A stretch of 64,000 nucleotides of DNA from Polaribacter porphyrae (GTDB lineage: Bacteria > Bacteroidota > Bacteroidia > Flavobacteriales > Flavobacteriaceae). Positions 26,144 to 34,639 of the stretch are shown one piece after another. The stretch spans positions 1,119,980 to 1,183,979 of the forward strand of contig NZ_MSCN01000001.1 in the NCBI RefSeq assembly GCF_002954685.1, given 5' to 3'. The notes beneath the pieces were generated by a model that searched no databases, was not told the DNA's origin, and worked only from the letters and a program-made list of their open reading frames with translations. Position numbers and translations under genes: made by a program. Position 1 is the first letter of the stretch. Each line of letters begins with the position of its first letter.

Positions 26144-27028
26144 ATGAATAAACTGTTTTTTTTATTACTTTTCTTTTCAATTACTAATTATGCCCAAAAA
26201 AAATATAAACCTTTTAAAATAGGTGTAATTGCTGATTGCCAATATTGTAATTGTGAAATTAAATGGGGCAGATATTATAAAAAAGCACCACAAAGATTAA
26301 AAGAAGCTGTTGCTACTTTAAATAAAGATTCTTTAGCATATACCATCCATTTAGGCGATTTTATTGATAAACAAATATGGAGTTTAGATAGTATTTTACC
26401 AACTTGGAACACTCTAAAATCTAAAAAATATCACGTTTTAGGCAATCACGATTTTGATGTTGGCCAAGTCAACAAACAAAAGGTTTTAGACAAATTAAAT
26501 ATTAAAAATAGATATTATAGTTTTACCAAAAATGATTGGCGTTTTATAGTTTTAGATGGAAATGATTTGAGTTTTTACGGCACTTTATCCGAAGAAAAAA
26601 AACAACAAACAGATTCTCTATTCAATTTATTAAAAGATAAAGATTTACCTTATTTAAAAATATGGAATGGTGGTTTAAGTAATAAACAATTAAACTGGAT
26701 TCAAAAAGAGCTAGACAAAGCAGTTAAACAAAATCAAAAAGTTGGTTTTTATTGTCACTTTCCTATTTATCCAATAGACAATGACAATCTCTGGAATAGA
26801 GAGCAGTTTATATCATTAATAAAACCATATAAAAATGTAAAATTTTTTTTTAATGGTCATAATCATAATGGTGCTTATAAGTTTATAAATAATGTACATT
26901 TTCTTACTTTTAAAGGAATGGTTGATACTGAAAATTCTTCCGCTTTTGCAAAAGTTAAATTTGAAAAAGACACTATTTATATAAAAGGTTATCAAAGAGA
27001 ACCTTCTAGAAAATTAGTCATAAAATAA
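26144..27028 (+). CDS. Exported metallophosphoesterase
   Basis: A 294-residue calcineurin-like phosphoesterase with a signal peptide (MNKLFFLLLFFSITNYAQ). The dimetal site motifs are in order: GVIADCQY (Asp), LGDFID, LGNHDFD, CHFPIYP and GHNHNG. The arrangement resembles manganese-dependent ADP-ribose/CDP-alcohol pyrophosphatases. The cluster of cysteines in DCQYCNC is also a feature of that branch. Its natural substrate is unknown. The stop codon abuts the start of the next gene. Confidence 0.85.
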   Translation: MNKLFFLLLFFSITNYAQKKYKPFKIGVIADCQYCNCEIKWGRYYKKAPQRLKEAVATLNKDSLAYTIHLGDFIDKQIWSLDSILPTWNTLKSKKYHVLGNHDFDVGQVNKQKVLDKLNIKNRYYSFTKNDWRFIVLDGNDLSFYGTLSEEKKQQTDSLFNLLKDKDLPYLKIWNGGLSNKQLNWIQKELDKAVKQNQKVGFYCHFPIYPIDNDNLWNREQFISLIKPYKNVKFFFNGHNHNGAYKFINNVHFLTFKGMVDTENSSAFAKVKFEKDTIYIKGYQREPSRKLVIK

Positions 27029-27562
27029 ATGTCTATCATCAAAAAATACAATTCGACAAATTTTTTTAAATATACTTTTTGTGAGTTTAAACAGGTTGAT
27101 GATTTTAATTTTCCAGAAAACAACAACTACAAAAGCAAATCAGAAAGTACATACTTTTATGCTGATGAAGGCGTATATAGAAAATCAAATCACTGGGGAA
27201 GAGTTGCCAATTGCAGATGGAAATTAATTTCTAACAATAACTATAAAAATCAACAAACAGTTGTTGGTTTTGCGAAATGGAGTAATTTTTATCCTTTAAA
27301 TTCATCCCAAAAACTCTTTTTTATTAAAGTTGATTTCGACAAATCCTCTGTAAAAATAAAATCAGAAAAAAGAGATTCTAACAAACACTTGTTCAGTTTT
27401 AATGAAGCCCAAAAAAAAGTTAAAAAAATAAATTATCTTCTAAAAAATGACAGGTGGGTTACTTATTTTAATGGTGACAAAGAATTTATCAAGCAAAAAA
27501 TAATTACACTTTACATTAATTCCAATAAAAAACTCCAAGAAATAAAAGCTGATTTTTTATAA
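27029..27562 (+). CDS. Hypothetical protein, 177 residues
   Basis: I do not recognise this protein. It is soluble and basic, with several aromatic residues (KYTFCEFKQVDDF, YFYADEGVYRKSNHWGRVAN, VVGFAKWSNFYPLNS). The start codon directly follows the stop of the phosphoesterase gene, so the two are coupled. The stop is 2 bases from the stop of the convergent methyltransferase gene; a weak GATTTT/AAAATC hairpin spans the junction. Confidence 0.55.
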   Translation: MSIIKKYNSTNFFKYTFCEFKQVDDFNFPENNNYKSKSESTYFYADEGVYRKSNHWGRVANCRWKLISNNNYKNQQTVVGFAKWSNFYPLNSSQKLFFIKVDFDKSSVKIKSEKRDSNKHLFSFNEAQKKVKKINYLLKNDRWVTYFNGDKEFIKQKIITLYINSNKKLQEIKADFL

Positions 27563-27564
27563 AA

Positions 27565-28107
27565 TCAACTGTTTTTTACATGAAAAACCTTCTCATTAAT
27601 TAATGCTTTTATAATTTTCTTTTCGTAAGGTCTTTTACCTATAGCTTTCAGTAATGTTTTGTCTCTGTATACAACTTGGCTGTAAACCCCTGTTTCAGTT
27701 AAACTATCAAAACAAGATTTTACGAGAGCAATTGCTTCTTTATCTTTTAAAAATGTGAAGGGTATTGAAATGATAAAATTATCAATACCATCTACAATAT
27801 ATTTCTGAAAATTTAAAGCACTATCATTAATTACTCTTAACCTGTTATCTTTAATATTTTCTCGAACGTATTTGCAAAATTCTTGATTTATTTCAAAAGA
27901 GAGTAAAGAGGAGTTTTCTGTTATAGAATTTAAAATATGACTGGTCATATTTCCATGTCCTAAACCGAATTCAACAACAGTAATATCTTTGTTTTTTGGC
28001 AGCTTTGAGCAAATTGCTCTAACAGTTTCTGGTTTAGTCTCTTTAAAAGCACCTACAGTAAATAGGTTTTTAGTAAAAGATATCGAAGTTTTTAAAGTAT
28101 CTAGCAT
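27565..28107 (-). CDS. Class I SAM-dependent methyltransferase, phospholipid N-methyltransferase/KsgA-like
   Basis: A 180-residue methyltransferase: FTKNLFTVGAFKETKPETVR, then the SAM-binding VVEFGLGHGNMTSHIL and LLSFEINQEFCKYVREN. The opening FxKNxxxVGA and the short length fit bacterial PmtA-like phospholipid N-methyltransferases and related rRNA adenine methyltransferases. The catalytic NLPY-type motif is replaced by ISIPFTFL at about residues 113-120, as in the lipid-modifying group. Substrate not established. Confidence 0.65.
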   Translation of the reverse strand: MLDTLKTSISFTKNLFTVGAFKETKPETVRAICSKLPKNKDITVVEFGLGHGNMTSHILNSITENSSLLSFEINQEFCKYVRENIKDNRLRVINDSALNFQKYIVDGIDNFIISIPFTFLKDKEAIALVKSCFDSLTETGVYSQVVYRDKTLLKAIGKRPYEKKIIKALINEKVFHVKNS

Positions 28108-28233
28108 TTTATTGGGGGAAATTAATTTTTACTAAAATAATAAATTAAAAACCGATTAGAGTATTATGCATAGATAATTTTAAAAAAAGTATAATAAAAA
28201 TTTGATTATTAATTTTTAAAATTTTCTTTTCAG

Positions 28234-28241
28234 TAAATTTG
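28234..28241 (+). promoter_or_regulatory. TAnnTTTG promoter box for the NADH dehydrogenase gene
   Basis: TAAATTTG matches the Bacteroidota -7 box exactly and ends 19 bases before the ATG at 28260, leaving a short leader. No convincing -33 TTTG was found at the expected spacing, so the call rests on this box and on position. Confidence 0.5.
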
Positions 28242-28259
28242 TAAAAAGGTTAATTTTAA

Positions 28260-29552
28260 ATGAATATTCCACAATCAAGTTTTCCTAGAATTGTAATTAT
28301 AGGTGGTGGTTTTGCTGGTTTAGCAGCTGCAAAAGGGCTAGAAGAAAAAGAGTTACAGGTTGTTTTAATAGATAAACACAACTACCATACATTTCAACCT
28401 CTATTGTACCAAGTTGCAACTGGTGGTTTAGAACCAGATTCTATCGCTTTTCCTTTAAGAAAACGCTTTAATGATGTGGATAATTTCTATTTTAGATTGG
28501 CAGAAGTTGTACAAATCCATCCAGAGAAAAATATTATAGAAACCTCAATTGGTAATTTAGATTATGATGAATTAATAATAGCTACAGGCTCAACTACTAA
28601 TTTTTTTGGGAATAAAAATATCCAAAAAAACACGATGGAAATGAAGTCTGTTCCTCAATCTTTAGACATTAGAAGTTTAATATTAGAGAATTTTGAGGAA
28701 GCCTTATTAACAGATAATATTGAAGAACGTAATGCTTTAATGAACTTTATAATTGTTGGTGGTGGACCAACAGGAGTCGAATTAGCAGGTGCTTTGGCTG
28801 AAATGAAAAAAGGAATTTTACCTAAAGATTATCCTGATTTAGACATTAGACAAATGCAAATCAATTTAATACAAAGCTCTGAATGCCTGTTAAAAGGGAT
28901 GAGTACAAAAGCCTCTGAAAAAGCAGAAGACTTCTTGATTAAATTAGGTGTAAATATTTGGAAAAATGTACGCGTTTTAGATTATGATGGAAAAATAGTT
29001 ACTACAAATAGCGAAGACAATTTTAGAGCTGAAACTGTTATTTGGGCAGCTGGTGTTAAAGGTGATAATGTAAAAGGTTTAGAGGCTTCCTCAATTATTC
29101 CAAGAACAGAAAGATATAAAGTGAACGAGTTTAATCAAATAGAAAACTATACCAATATTTATGCAGTTGGTGATGTTGCTTGTATGCAATCTGAAGCATA
29201 TCCTTATGGACATCCAATGATGGCACAACCTGCTATTCAACAAGGAAAATTGGTTGCAAAAAATATTTTAGCAAAGCTATTTCGTAAAAAAACTAAAGCT
29301 TTTATTTATGACGACAAAGGTTCTATGGCTACTATAGGAAGAAATAAAGCTGTTGTAGATTTAAAAAATTGGAAATTTCAAGGTGTTTTTGCTTGGTTTG
29401 TTTGGATGTTTGTACACCTTTTTTCTCTAATAGGATTTAGAAACAGAGCGATTGTTTTTCTGAATTGGATATATAATTATATTCGTTTTGACAGAGAAAC
29501 ACGTTTGATTATTCGCCCTTTCAAACAAAAAAATAAACAAATTAATTTTTAA
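28260..29552 (+). CDS. ndh: Type II NADH:quinone oxidoreductase (NDH-2)
   Basis: A 430-residue FAD/NAD(P) two-dinucleotide-fold flavoprotein. The FAD loop is IIGGGFAGLAAAKGL near residue 12, the NAD loop is IIVGGGPTGVELAGALAEM near 170, and YAVGDVA completes FAD binding. The C-terminal segment FAWFVWMFVHLFSLIGF is an amphipathic or membrane-embedding helix characteristic of NDH-2. It would pass electrons from NADH to menaquinone at the cytoplasmic membrane without pumping. The stop overlaps the start of the next gene by one base. Confidence 0.85.
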   Translation: MNIPQSSFPRIVIIGGGFAGLAAAKGLEEKELQVVLIDKHNYHTFQPLLYQVATGGLEPDSIAFPLRKRFNDVDNFYFRLAEVVQIHPEKNIIETSIGNLDYDELIIATGSTTNFFGNKNIQKNTMEMKSVPQSLDIRSLILENFEEALLTDNIEERNALMNFIIVGGGPTGVELAGALAEMKKGILPKDYPDLDIRQMQINLIQSSECLLKGMSTKASEKAEDFLIKLGVNIWKNVRVLDYDGKIVTTNSEDNFRAETVIWAAGVKGDNVKGLEASSIIPRTERYKVNEFNQIENYTNIYAVGDVACMQSEAYPYGHPMMAQPAIQQGKLVAKNILAKLFRKKTKAFIYDDKGSMATIGRNKAVVDLKNWKFQGVFAWFVWMFVHLFSLIGFRNRAIVFLNWIYNYIRFDRETRLIIRPFKQKNKQINF

Positions 29553-29857
29553 TGGGAACTAGAATTATTATTTGTTCAAATTGTGGTACACTAAATAAAA
29601 ATAATGATTATTGTGAGTTTTGCAATACTTTAATTTCTGATCGTAAAAAGAGAGAAATAAAAGCAGATGAAGTAAAGCAAAAACAAATAAAAGAAGTAAT
29701 TCAAGAACTTGAAAACCCCAATTTAGCAGAACGTTTAAAAAAACATCCAAATATTTTGTATAAAATTACAGGTTGGTTGCTATATTCTGTAATTACTGTA
29801 GTTAGTGCTATTGGTGCAGGTTTAGCTTGGTTTATTGCAATGGTTGCAGCTGGTTAA
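29552..29857 (+). CDS. Small zinc-ribbon membrane protein
   Basis: A 101-residue protein with an N-terminal zinc ribbon (CSNCGTLNKNNDYCEFC), a charged coiled-coil middle (about residues 26-65) and a C-terminal membrane span (WLLYSVITVVSAIGAGLAWF). The start codon overlaps the last base of the ndh stop (TAATG), so it is translationally coupled to ndh. The function is unknown. Confidence 0.65.
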   Translation: MGTRIIICSNCGTLNKNNDYCEFCNTLISDRKKREIKADEVKQKQIKEVIQELENPNLAERLKKHPNILYKITGWLLYSVITVVSAIGAGLAWFIAMVAAG

Positions 29858-29860
29858 AAA

Positions 29861-30211
29861 ATGAACAAAAGACTTATTTTACTGTTTTTAATCTCTCTAT
29901 TTATAGCATTTATAATTTATTTTTTTCAATTTTTAAAAATTGATTTACACTACCTTATTAATAATTATGTAAATGATTTTTTAATTATACCTATTGTACT
30001 TTTCATCTGTTTACTTTTCTTAAGATGGTCTAGAAATAATAAAAACTTCACCTTAAGCTTACCTATAGTTATATACCTGTGCATTATGTATAGCATTCTT
30101 TTTGAGTTTATCTTTCCCAATTTTTTAGCAAGATATACCAAAGATTATATTGATGTTTTGTTATACTTTGCAGGTGGATTATTATTCTATTTATTACAAG
30201 ACAAAAATTGA
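29861..30211 (+). CDS. Hypothetical membrane protein, 116 residues
   Basis: A small protein consisting largely of four hydrophobic segments (LFLISLFIAFIIYFFQFL, DFLIIPIVLFICLLFL, LPIVIYLCIMYSILFEFIF, IDVLLYFAGGLLFYLL). I do not recognise the family. It follows the zinc-ribbon gene by three bases, and its TGA overlaps the TTG that opens the AraC/GyrI remnant. Confidence 0.55.
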   Translation: MNKRLILLFLISLFIAFIIYFFQFLKIDLHYLINNYVNDFLIIPIVLFICLLFLRWSRNNKNFTLSLPIVIYLCIMYSILFEFIFPNFLARYTKDYIDVLLYFAGGLLFYLLQDKN

Positions 30212-30489
30212 AAAAAACTCAAATATTTAATAAAACAGTTACAAGAATTTTTAATACTATTAACTATATTGATGAGAATTTAGATAAAAAACTCTCATTG
30301 GGTAATGTATCACAAAAAGCGTATTTCTCCCCTTTTCATTTTCAACAAGCATGGGAATATTCTTTTGTTTGGATGACAGAAAATGGCTACAAAAAATCAA
30401 CTCTAAATCCATTTGAAATTTATTATAATGATGCCTCAAATCATCCAGAAAACAAATTTATTGTTGGTTTGTGTATTCCAATTTTATAA
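30208..30489 (+). pseudogene. Internally deleted AraC-GyrI regulator
   Basis: A 93-codon frame that joins the start of an AraC-type regulator to the end of one. Residues about 1-47 match an AraC helix-turn-helix N-terminus (INYIDENLDKKLSLGNVSQK, then AYFSPFHFQ). From residue 48 on, the sequence matches the final part of a GyrI-like effector domain (AWEYSFVW, ENGYKKSTLNPFEIYYNDA, HPENKFIVGLCIPI). Full-length relatives have around 290 residues, so some 190 codons are missing, in frame. Neither domain is complete, so it is probably non-functional. The start codon would be TTG. Confidence 0.7.
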
Positions 30490-30490
30490 A

Positions 30491-30562
30491 TACAATTCGG
30501 TATTTAAAATTTACAATTCGGTATTTATTTTTATTAAAAAAGATGTAATCCACACATCTTTG
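30491..30562 (+). promoter_or_regulatory. LytTR-type direct repeat and promoter before the TonB receptor gene
   Basis: TACAATTCGGTAT occurs at 30491 and again at 30512, a 21-base period, the spacing expected for a LytTR-family dimer site. The near-consensus -7 box CATCTTTG begins at 30555, 43 bases after the second half-site. An identical arrangement occurs before the 32884 gene. No -33 box is evident, which fits an activator-dependent promoter. Confidence 0.6.
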
Positions 30563-30585
30563 TATCATCAAAAAAAACAAAACTG

Positions 30586-32772
30586 ATGAAACGTATTTTA
30601 TTTTTATTACTTATAATAACTCAATTTTCTTTTTTAGCTCAAACTACTATTTCAGGTAAAGTAACTGATACTAAAAAAAATCCTATCGTAGGTGCAAATG
30701 TTTATTTAGATGGCACTTATGATGGTGGCTCTACAGATGAAAAAGGAGAATTCTCATTTATAACAGAAGAAAAAGGCCCCCAAACACTTGTTATTTCTTT
30801 TGTTTCTTTTGAAACTTTTGTAAAAATGGATGACGTTTCTAAACTCAAAAATTTAACTGTAAAATTAAGAGATGACGTAAATTCTCTAGATGCTGTAACA
30901 ATTAATGCTGGTACATTTAAAGCAGGAGAAAAAGCAAAAGTAACAGTATTAAAACCTTTAGATATTGTAACTACTGCTAGTGCTGTTGGTGATGTTTTAG
31001 GTGCTTTACAAACTTTGCCAGGAACATCGGCTGCTGCTGAAGATGGACGCCTTTTTGTAAGAGGTGGAGATGCAGAAGAAACGCAAATTTTTATTGATGG
31101 TATTCGTGTGTTTACACCTTACAGCCCAACACCAAACAATACTCCAACTCGTGGAAGATATTCGCCATTTTTGTTTGAAGGAATTACATTTTCTACAGGT
31201 GGTTATTCTGCTGAATTTGGGCAAGCTTTATCAGGAGTTTTAGATTTAACCACTATTGATAAACCAGACCAAGAAAAAACTGAAATCTCTTTAATGACAC
31301 TTGGTGGTGGGTTAGGAAATACACAAATCTGGGGAAATAATTCTTTAAGTCTAAATGCATCTTATATCAATCTAGGACCTTACACAGAAATTTTTCCAAA
31401 CAGAGATAAGTGGGTAAGTCCTTTTCAAACTGCAAGTGGAGAGGCTGTTTACAGGCATACTTTTAAAGATGATTCTATGTTAAAAGTTTATGGTGCATTT
31501 AGTTACACAGATGTAGATGTGCTTCAAGATAACATCAATTTTTCAGACGGTTTGCGTTTTGGACTAAACAATAGAAATCTATACATAAATAGTTCTTATA
31601 AGAATAAATTTGGAAATAATTGGAGAATTGAAACTGGTTTAAGTTTTACTAACGACAATACAAAAGCGAAAATCATAGACGATAACATTAATAATCAAGA
31701 AAATTCTACACATTTTAAAGTAAAATTAAGAAAGCAATTTTCTAGCAGATTTCGTATAAGTTTTGGTTCAGAATACTTTATTACAAAGTTTGATGAAACT
31801 TATAACCCTCTAAATAACCAATCTTTTAATTATGGTTTTGATAATAATTTATTTGCTTCATTTGCAGAAACTGATATTTTCTTTTCTAAAAACCTAGCTA
31901 CTAAAATTGGGGTTAGAGCAGAACATTCTAGTTTTTCTGATGAATTCACAATCTCACCAAGAGCATCTCTTTCTTATAAAACTGGTAAAAACTCACAATT
32001 TTCATTGGCTTATGGTCAGTTTTATCAAAATCCAAACAATCGATATTTAAAATTTAATCAAGATTTAAAATCTGAAAATGCATCACATTTAATTGCCAAT
32101 TTTCAACACACAAAACCGAATCAAATTTTTAGAATAGAAGCCTATTATAAAGATTATAATAGTTTAGTAAAGTTTGATAATAACAATATTAATGGCACCA
32201 ATCCAAATGATGTACAACCAACGTTTAATAGTAATTTCAATAATAATGGGTTTGGATTTGCAAAAGGAGTTGATGTTTTTTGGAGACAAAATCAGAAAAT
32301 TAAAAATACCGATTATTGGGTTTCGTATTCTTATTTAGACACAGAAAGAGATTTTAGAAATTACCCAACTGCAGCTACACCAAATTTTGCTTCATCTCAT
32401 AATGTATCAATCGTTGGCAAACATTGGATAGAGAGCCTAAAGAGTCAAGTTGGTTTTGCTTATAATTTTGCTTCAGGTAGAACTTATACAAACCCAAATG
32501 AGGCTGGTTTTTTAAATAGCAAAACCAAAAACTTTAATTCTGTCAGTATTAATTGGGCATATTTAATAGATCAACAAAAAATTCTATATTTCTCTTTAAA
32601 TAATGCTTTGGGTACAAGAAATGTATTTGGTTACAACTATAAAAACACACCAAATGCAAATGGAAATTTTGACAGACAAGCTATTGTACCTAATGCTGAT
32701 ACATTCTTTTTTGTAGGCTTTTTCTGGACGATTAGTGATGATAAAAAATCGAATAATTTAAATAACTTATAA
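30586..32772 (+). CDS. TonB-dependent outer-membrane receptor
   Basis: A 728-residue receptor with a signal peptide (ending SFLAQ). The order is a carboxypeptidase-regulatory-like domain (about 20-105; ISGKVTDTKKNPIVGANVYL), then a plug (TLPGTSAAAEDGRLFVRGGD, EETQIFIDGIRV, GGYSAEFGQALSGVLDL) and a 22-strand-type barrel with alternating aromatic strands, ending in FFVGFFWTISD. The substrate is unknown. It lacks a SusD-type partner, so it is more likely a metal, cofactor or small-molecule importer than a glycan importer. It stands alone, preceded by the direct repeat shared with the next operon. Confidence 0.9.
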   Translation: MKRILFLLLIITQFSFLAQTTISGKVTDTKKNPIVGANVYLDGTYDGGSTDEKGEFSFITEEKGPQTLVISFVSFETFVKMDDVSKLKNLTVKLRDDVNSLDAVTINAGTFKAGEKAKVTVLKPLDIVTTASAVGDVLGALQTLPGTSAAAEDGRLFVRGGDAEETQIFIDGIRVFTPYSPTPNNTPTRGRYSPFLFEGITFSTGGYSAEFGQALSGVLDLTTIDKPDQEKTEISLMTLGGGLGNTQIWGNNSLSLNASYINLGPYTEIFPNRDKWVSPFQTASGEAVYRHTFKDDSMLKVYGAFSYTDVDVLQDNINFSDGLRFGLNNRNLYINSSYKNKFGNNWRIETGLSFTNDNTKAKIIDDNINNQENSTHFKVKLRKQFSSRFRISFGSEYFITKFDETYNPLNNQSFNYGFDNNLFASFAETDIFFSKNLATKIGVRAEHSSFSDEFTISPRASLSYKTGKNSQFSLAYGQFYQNPNNRYLKFNQDLKSENASHLIANFQHTKPNQIFRIEAYYKDYNSLVKFDNNNINGTNPNDVQPTFNSNFNNNGFGFAKGVDVFWRQNQKIKNTDYWVSYSYLDTERDFRNYPTAATPNFASSHNVSIVGKHWIESLKSQVGFAYNFASGRTYTNPNEAGFLNSKTKNFNSVSINWAYLIDQQKILYFSLNNALGTRNVFGYNYKNTPNANGNFDRQAIVPNADTFFFVGFFWTISDDKKSNNLNNL

Positions 32773-32776
32773 AAAA

Positions 32777-32848
32777 TACAGTTCAGAAACAAAAAATTAC
32801 AATTCGGTATCATAATTGCTAAATTGTCACAGAAACATTAGATATTTG
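32777..32848 (+). promoter_or_regulatory. LytTR-type direct repeat and promoter before the DUF2141 operon
   Basis: TACAGTTCAG at 32777 and TACAATTCGGTAT at 32798 are 21 bases apart, and the near-consensus box GATATTTG begins at 32841, again 43 bases after the second half-site. The geometry is identical to the site before the TonB receptor gene, whereas the sequence between the elements is unrelated. Confidence 0.6.
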
Positions 32849-32883
32849 ATTCAAGAAAATAATAATAAATAAAAAACAATACA

Positions 32884-33318
32884 ATGAAAAAAATCTTTTT
32901 AATAACAGTATTTCTAATTTGTGGAAACTTATCTCTACAAGCTCAAGAAGGAAAAGAAACTTATGATTTAACTATTGAAATTTCTGGTATGGAAACTGAC
33001 AAAGGGAAAGTTTTTATAGCTTTATACAATAGTGAAAAAACTTTCTTAAAATCTAGTAAAACTACAAAAGGCACAAATGCTGTTGTAAAAGATGGTAAAG
33101 CAATAGCTTATTTTAAGGGATTAAAAAAAGGAGATTATGCTGTTTCATTATTTCATGATGAAAATGACAATAATAAAATGGATACTAAAATTTTTGGTAT
33201 ACCCAAAGAGCCTTATGGCTTTTCTAATAATGCAACTGGTTTTATGGGACCTCCAAAATATAAAGATGCAAAATTTTCTATTGAAGCTAATAAAACGATT
33301 ACAATTAAAGTAGACTAA
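32884..33318 (+). CDS. DUF2141 family exported protein
   Basis: A 144-residue exported protein (signal peptide ending SLQAQ) matching DUF2141: LTIEISGMETDKGKVFIALY, YFKGLKKGDYAVSLFHDEN, then DNNKMDTKIFGIPKEPYGFS and NNATGFMGPPKY. The family is common beside TonB receptors in Flavobacteriaceae; its function is not known. The stop overlaps the start of the DUF2306 gene by one base (TAATG), so they are coupled. Confidence 0.85.
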   Translation: MKKIFLITVFLICGNLSLQAQEGKETYDLTIEISGMETDKGKVFIALYNSEKTFLKSSKTTKGTNAVVKDGKAIAYFKGLKKGDYAVSLFHDENDNNKMDTKIFGIPKEPYGFSNNATGFMGPPKYKDAKFSIEANKTITIKVD

Positions 33319-33935
33319 TGTTAACCAAAAAAATCTCATATTATCTTTTAGCAATTTGCTGTATCTCTATTGGGTTATATCCAAGTATCTATTTTATTAT
33401 AGATAGAAAATTCGGTTTACTTGCAAGTAAAACAGAAGCTTTATTAGCAGACGGATTATGGAATACTATGTTTTATACTCATATCGTTTTAGGAGGAATT
33501 GCATTGCTAATTGGATGGTTACAATTCAATAAAAAATTAAGAGTAAAGAATATACAACTCCATAGAAATATCGGAAAAGTTTATATAACTTCTTGCTTAT
33601 TGAGTGGAATTTCGGGGTTTTATATTGCTTTACATGCAACTGGTGGTATTAGCCCAAAATTAGGTTTTGCTTCTATGGCTTTGTTCTGGTTTTTCTCAAC
33701 ATTATTAGGGTTTACTGCTATTAAAAACGGAAAAGTTATCAAACATCAAAAACTAATGATTTATAGTTATGCAGCATGTTTCTCTGCAGTAACCTTAAGA
33801 ATATGGCTCCCAATTTTATCAAGTGCATTAGGAGGTTTTTTACCAGCCTACAGAATTGTTGCTTGGCTATCTTGGATACCGAATATTATAGTAGCCTACT
33901 TTATCATTAAATATCAATTTAAAAAAACAACTTAA
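33318..33935 (+). CDS. DUF2306 family membrane protein
   Basis: A 205-residue inner-membrane protein with about five or six spans (IDRKFGLLASK, MFYTHIVLGGIALLIGWLQ, LHRNIGKVYITSCLLSGISG, HQKLMIYSYAACFSAVTLRI). The conserved histidines in HIVLGG, LHRNIG and KHQKLM match DUF2306 and its cytochrome-b561-like appearance. Haem binding is plausible but unproven. It is translationally coupled to the upstream DUF2141 gene and followed 11 bases later by the TPR-like gene. Confidence 0.8.
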   Translation: MLTKKISYYLLAICCISIGLYPSIYFIIDRKFGLLASKTEALLADGLWNTMFYTHIVLGGIALLIGWLQFNKKLRVKNIQLHRNIGKVYITSCLLSGISGFYIALHATGGISPKLGFASMALFWFFSTLLGFTAIKNGKVIKHQKLMIYSYAACFSAVTLRIWLPILSSALGGFLPAYRIVAWLSWIPNIIVAYFIIKYQFKKTT

Positions 33936-33946
33936 ACAAAAACATC

Positions 33947-34570
33947 ATGAAAAAAGTATTATTTATTATCACAATTTTTATTGCGACAGGAATTTCTGCA
34001 CAAACAAAATATCAAACAGGAATGCAAAAAGCATTTTCTCATTGGGAAAAAGGAGAAATGAATAAAGCTTCTCAATTATTTGAAAGAATTTCTAAAGCTG
34101 AACCAACAAATTGGTTGCCTTCTTATTATGCAGCTACTATTGAAATTTTAGGAAGTTTTGGTTTAAAAGATGAAACAAAATTGAAAGCAAAACTAACCAA
34201 AGCTCAAGAATTTTTGGATGATGCCAAATCAAATTCAGAAAATAATCCTGAAATTATAATTACCCAAGCCTTATTAAACACTGCGTATATTGCTTTTGAT
34301 GGTCAGAAATATGGTATGACTTTGTCTGGAAAAAATGCACAATTATATGCTAAAGCTTTAAAAATTGCTCCTGAAAACCCAAGAGTACTTTTAGGAAATG
34401 CAGAATGGAATATGGGTGCTGCCAAATTCTTTGGAAAATCTACAAAACCTTACTGTGAACAAATTAAAAAAGCTATTGAATTAGGTAAAAAAGAAAAAAT
34501 TGAGCAAGAGTTTTATCCTAAATTTCAGGTAAAAAGAGCTGAACAAGTTTTGAAACAGTGTCAAAGTTAG
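33947..34570 (+). CDS. Exported TPR-like protein
   Basis: A 207-residue exported protein (signal peptide ending GISAQ) made of helical hairpins similar to tetratricopeptide repeats (ALSHWEKGEMNKASQLFERI-like first hairpin beginning KAFSHWEKGEMNKA, and a later repeat ALKIAPENPRVLLGNAEWNM). The last cysteine pair (KPYC and KQCQS) may form a disulfide. It closes the three-gene DUF2141 operon. The partner is unknown; a role in scaffolding is inferred. Confidence 0.65.
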   Translation: MKKVLFIITIFIATGISAQTKYQTGMQKAFSHWEKGEMNKASQLFERISKAEPTNWLPSYYAATIEILGSFGLKDETKLKAKLTKAQEFLDDAKSNSENNPEIIITQALLNTAYIAFDGQKYGMTLSGKNAQLYAKALKIAPENPRVLLGNAEWNMGAAKFFGKSTKPYCEQIKKAIELGKKEKIEQEFYPKFQVKRAEQVLKQCQS

Positions 34571-34582
34571 CAAGTAGTTTAC

Positions 34583-34632
34583 AGTCTTCAGTATAAAGTT
34601 TAGTTTTTGACTGAATACTACCACTGAAGACT
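34583..34632 (+). repeat. 10-bp inverted repeat after the TPR gene
   Basis: AGTCTTCAGT (34583-34592) and ACTGAAGACT (34623-34632) are perfect inverted copies separated by 30 bases. There is no T-run, so it is a poor intrinsic terminator. It lies between two convergent genes and may still stop or stabilise their messages. Confidence 0.5.
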
Positions 34633-34639
34633 TAATACG

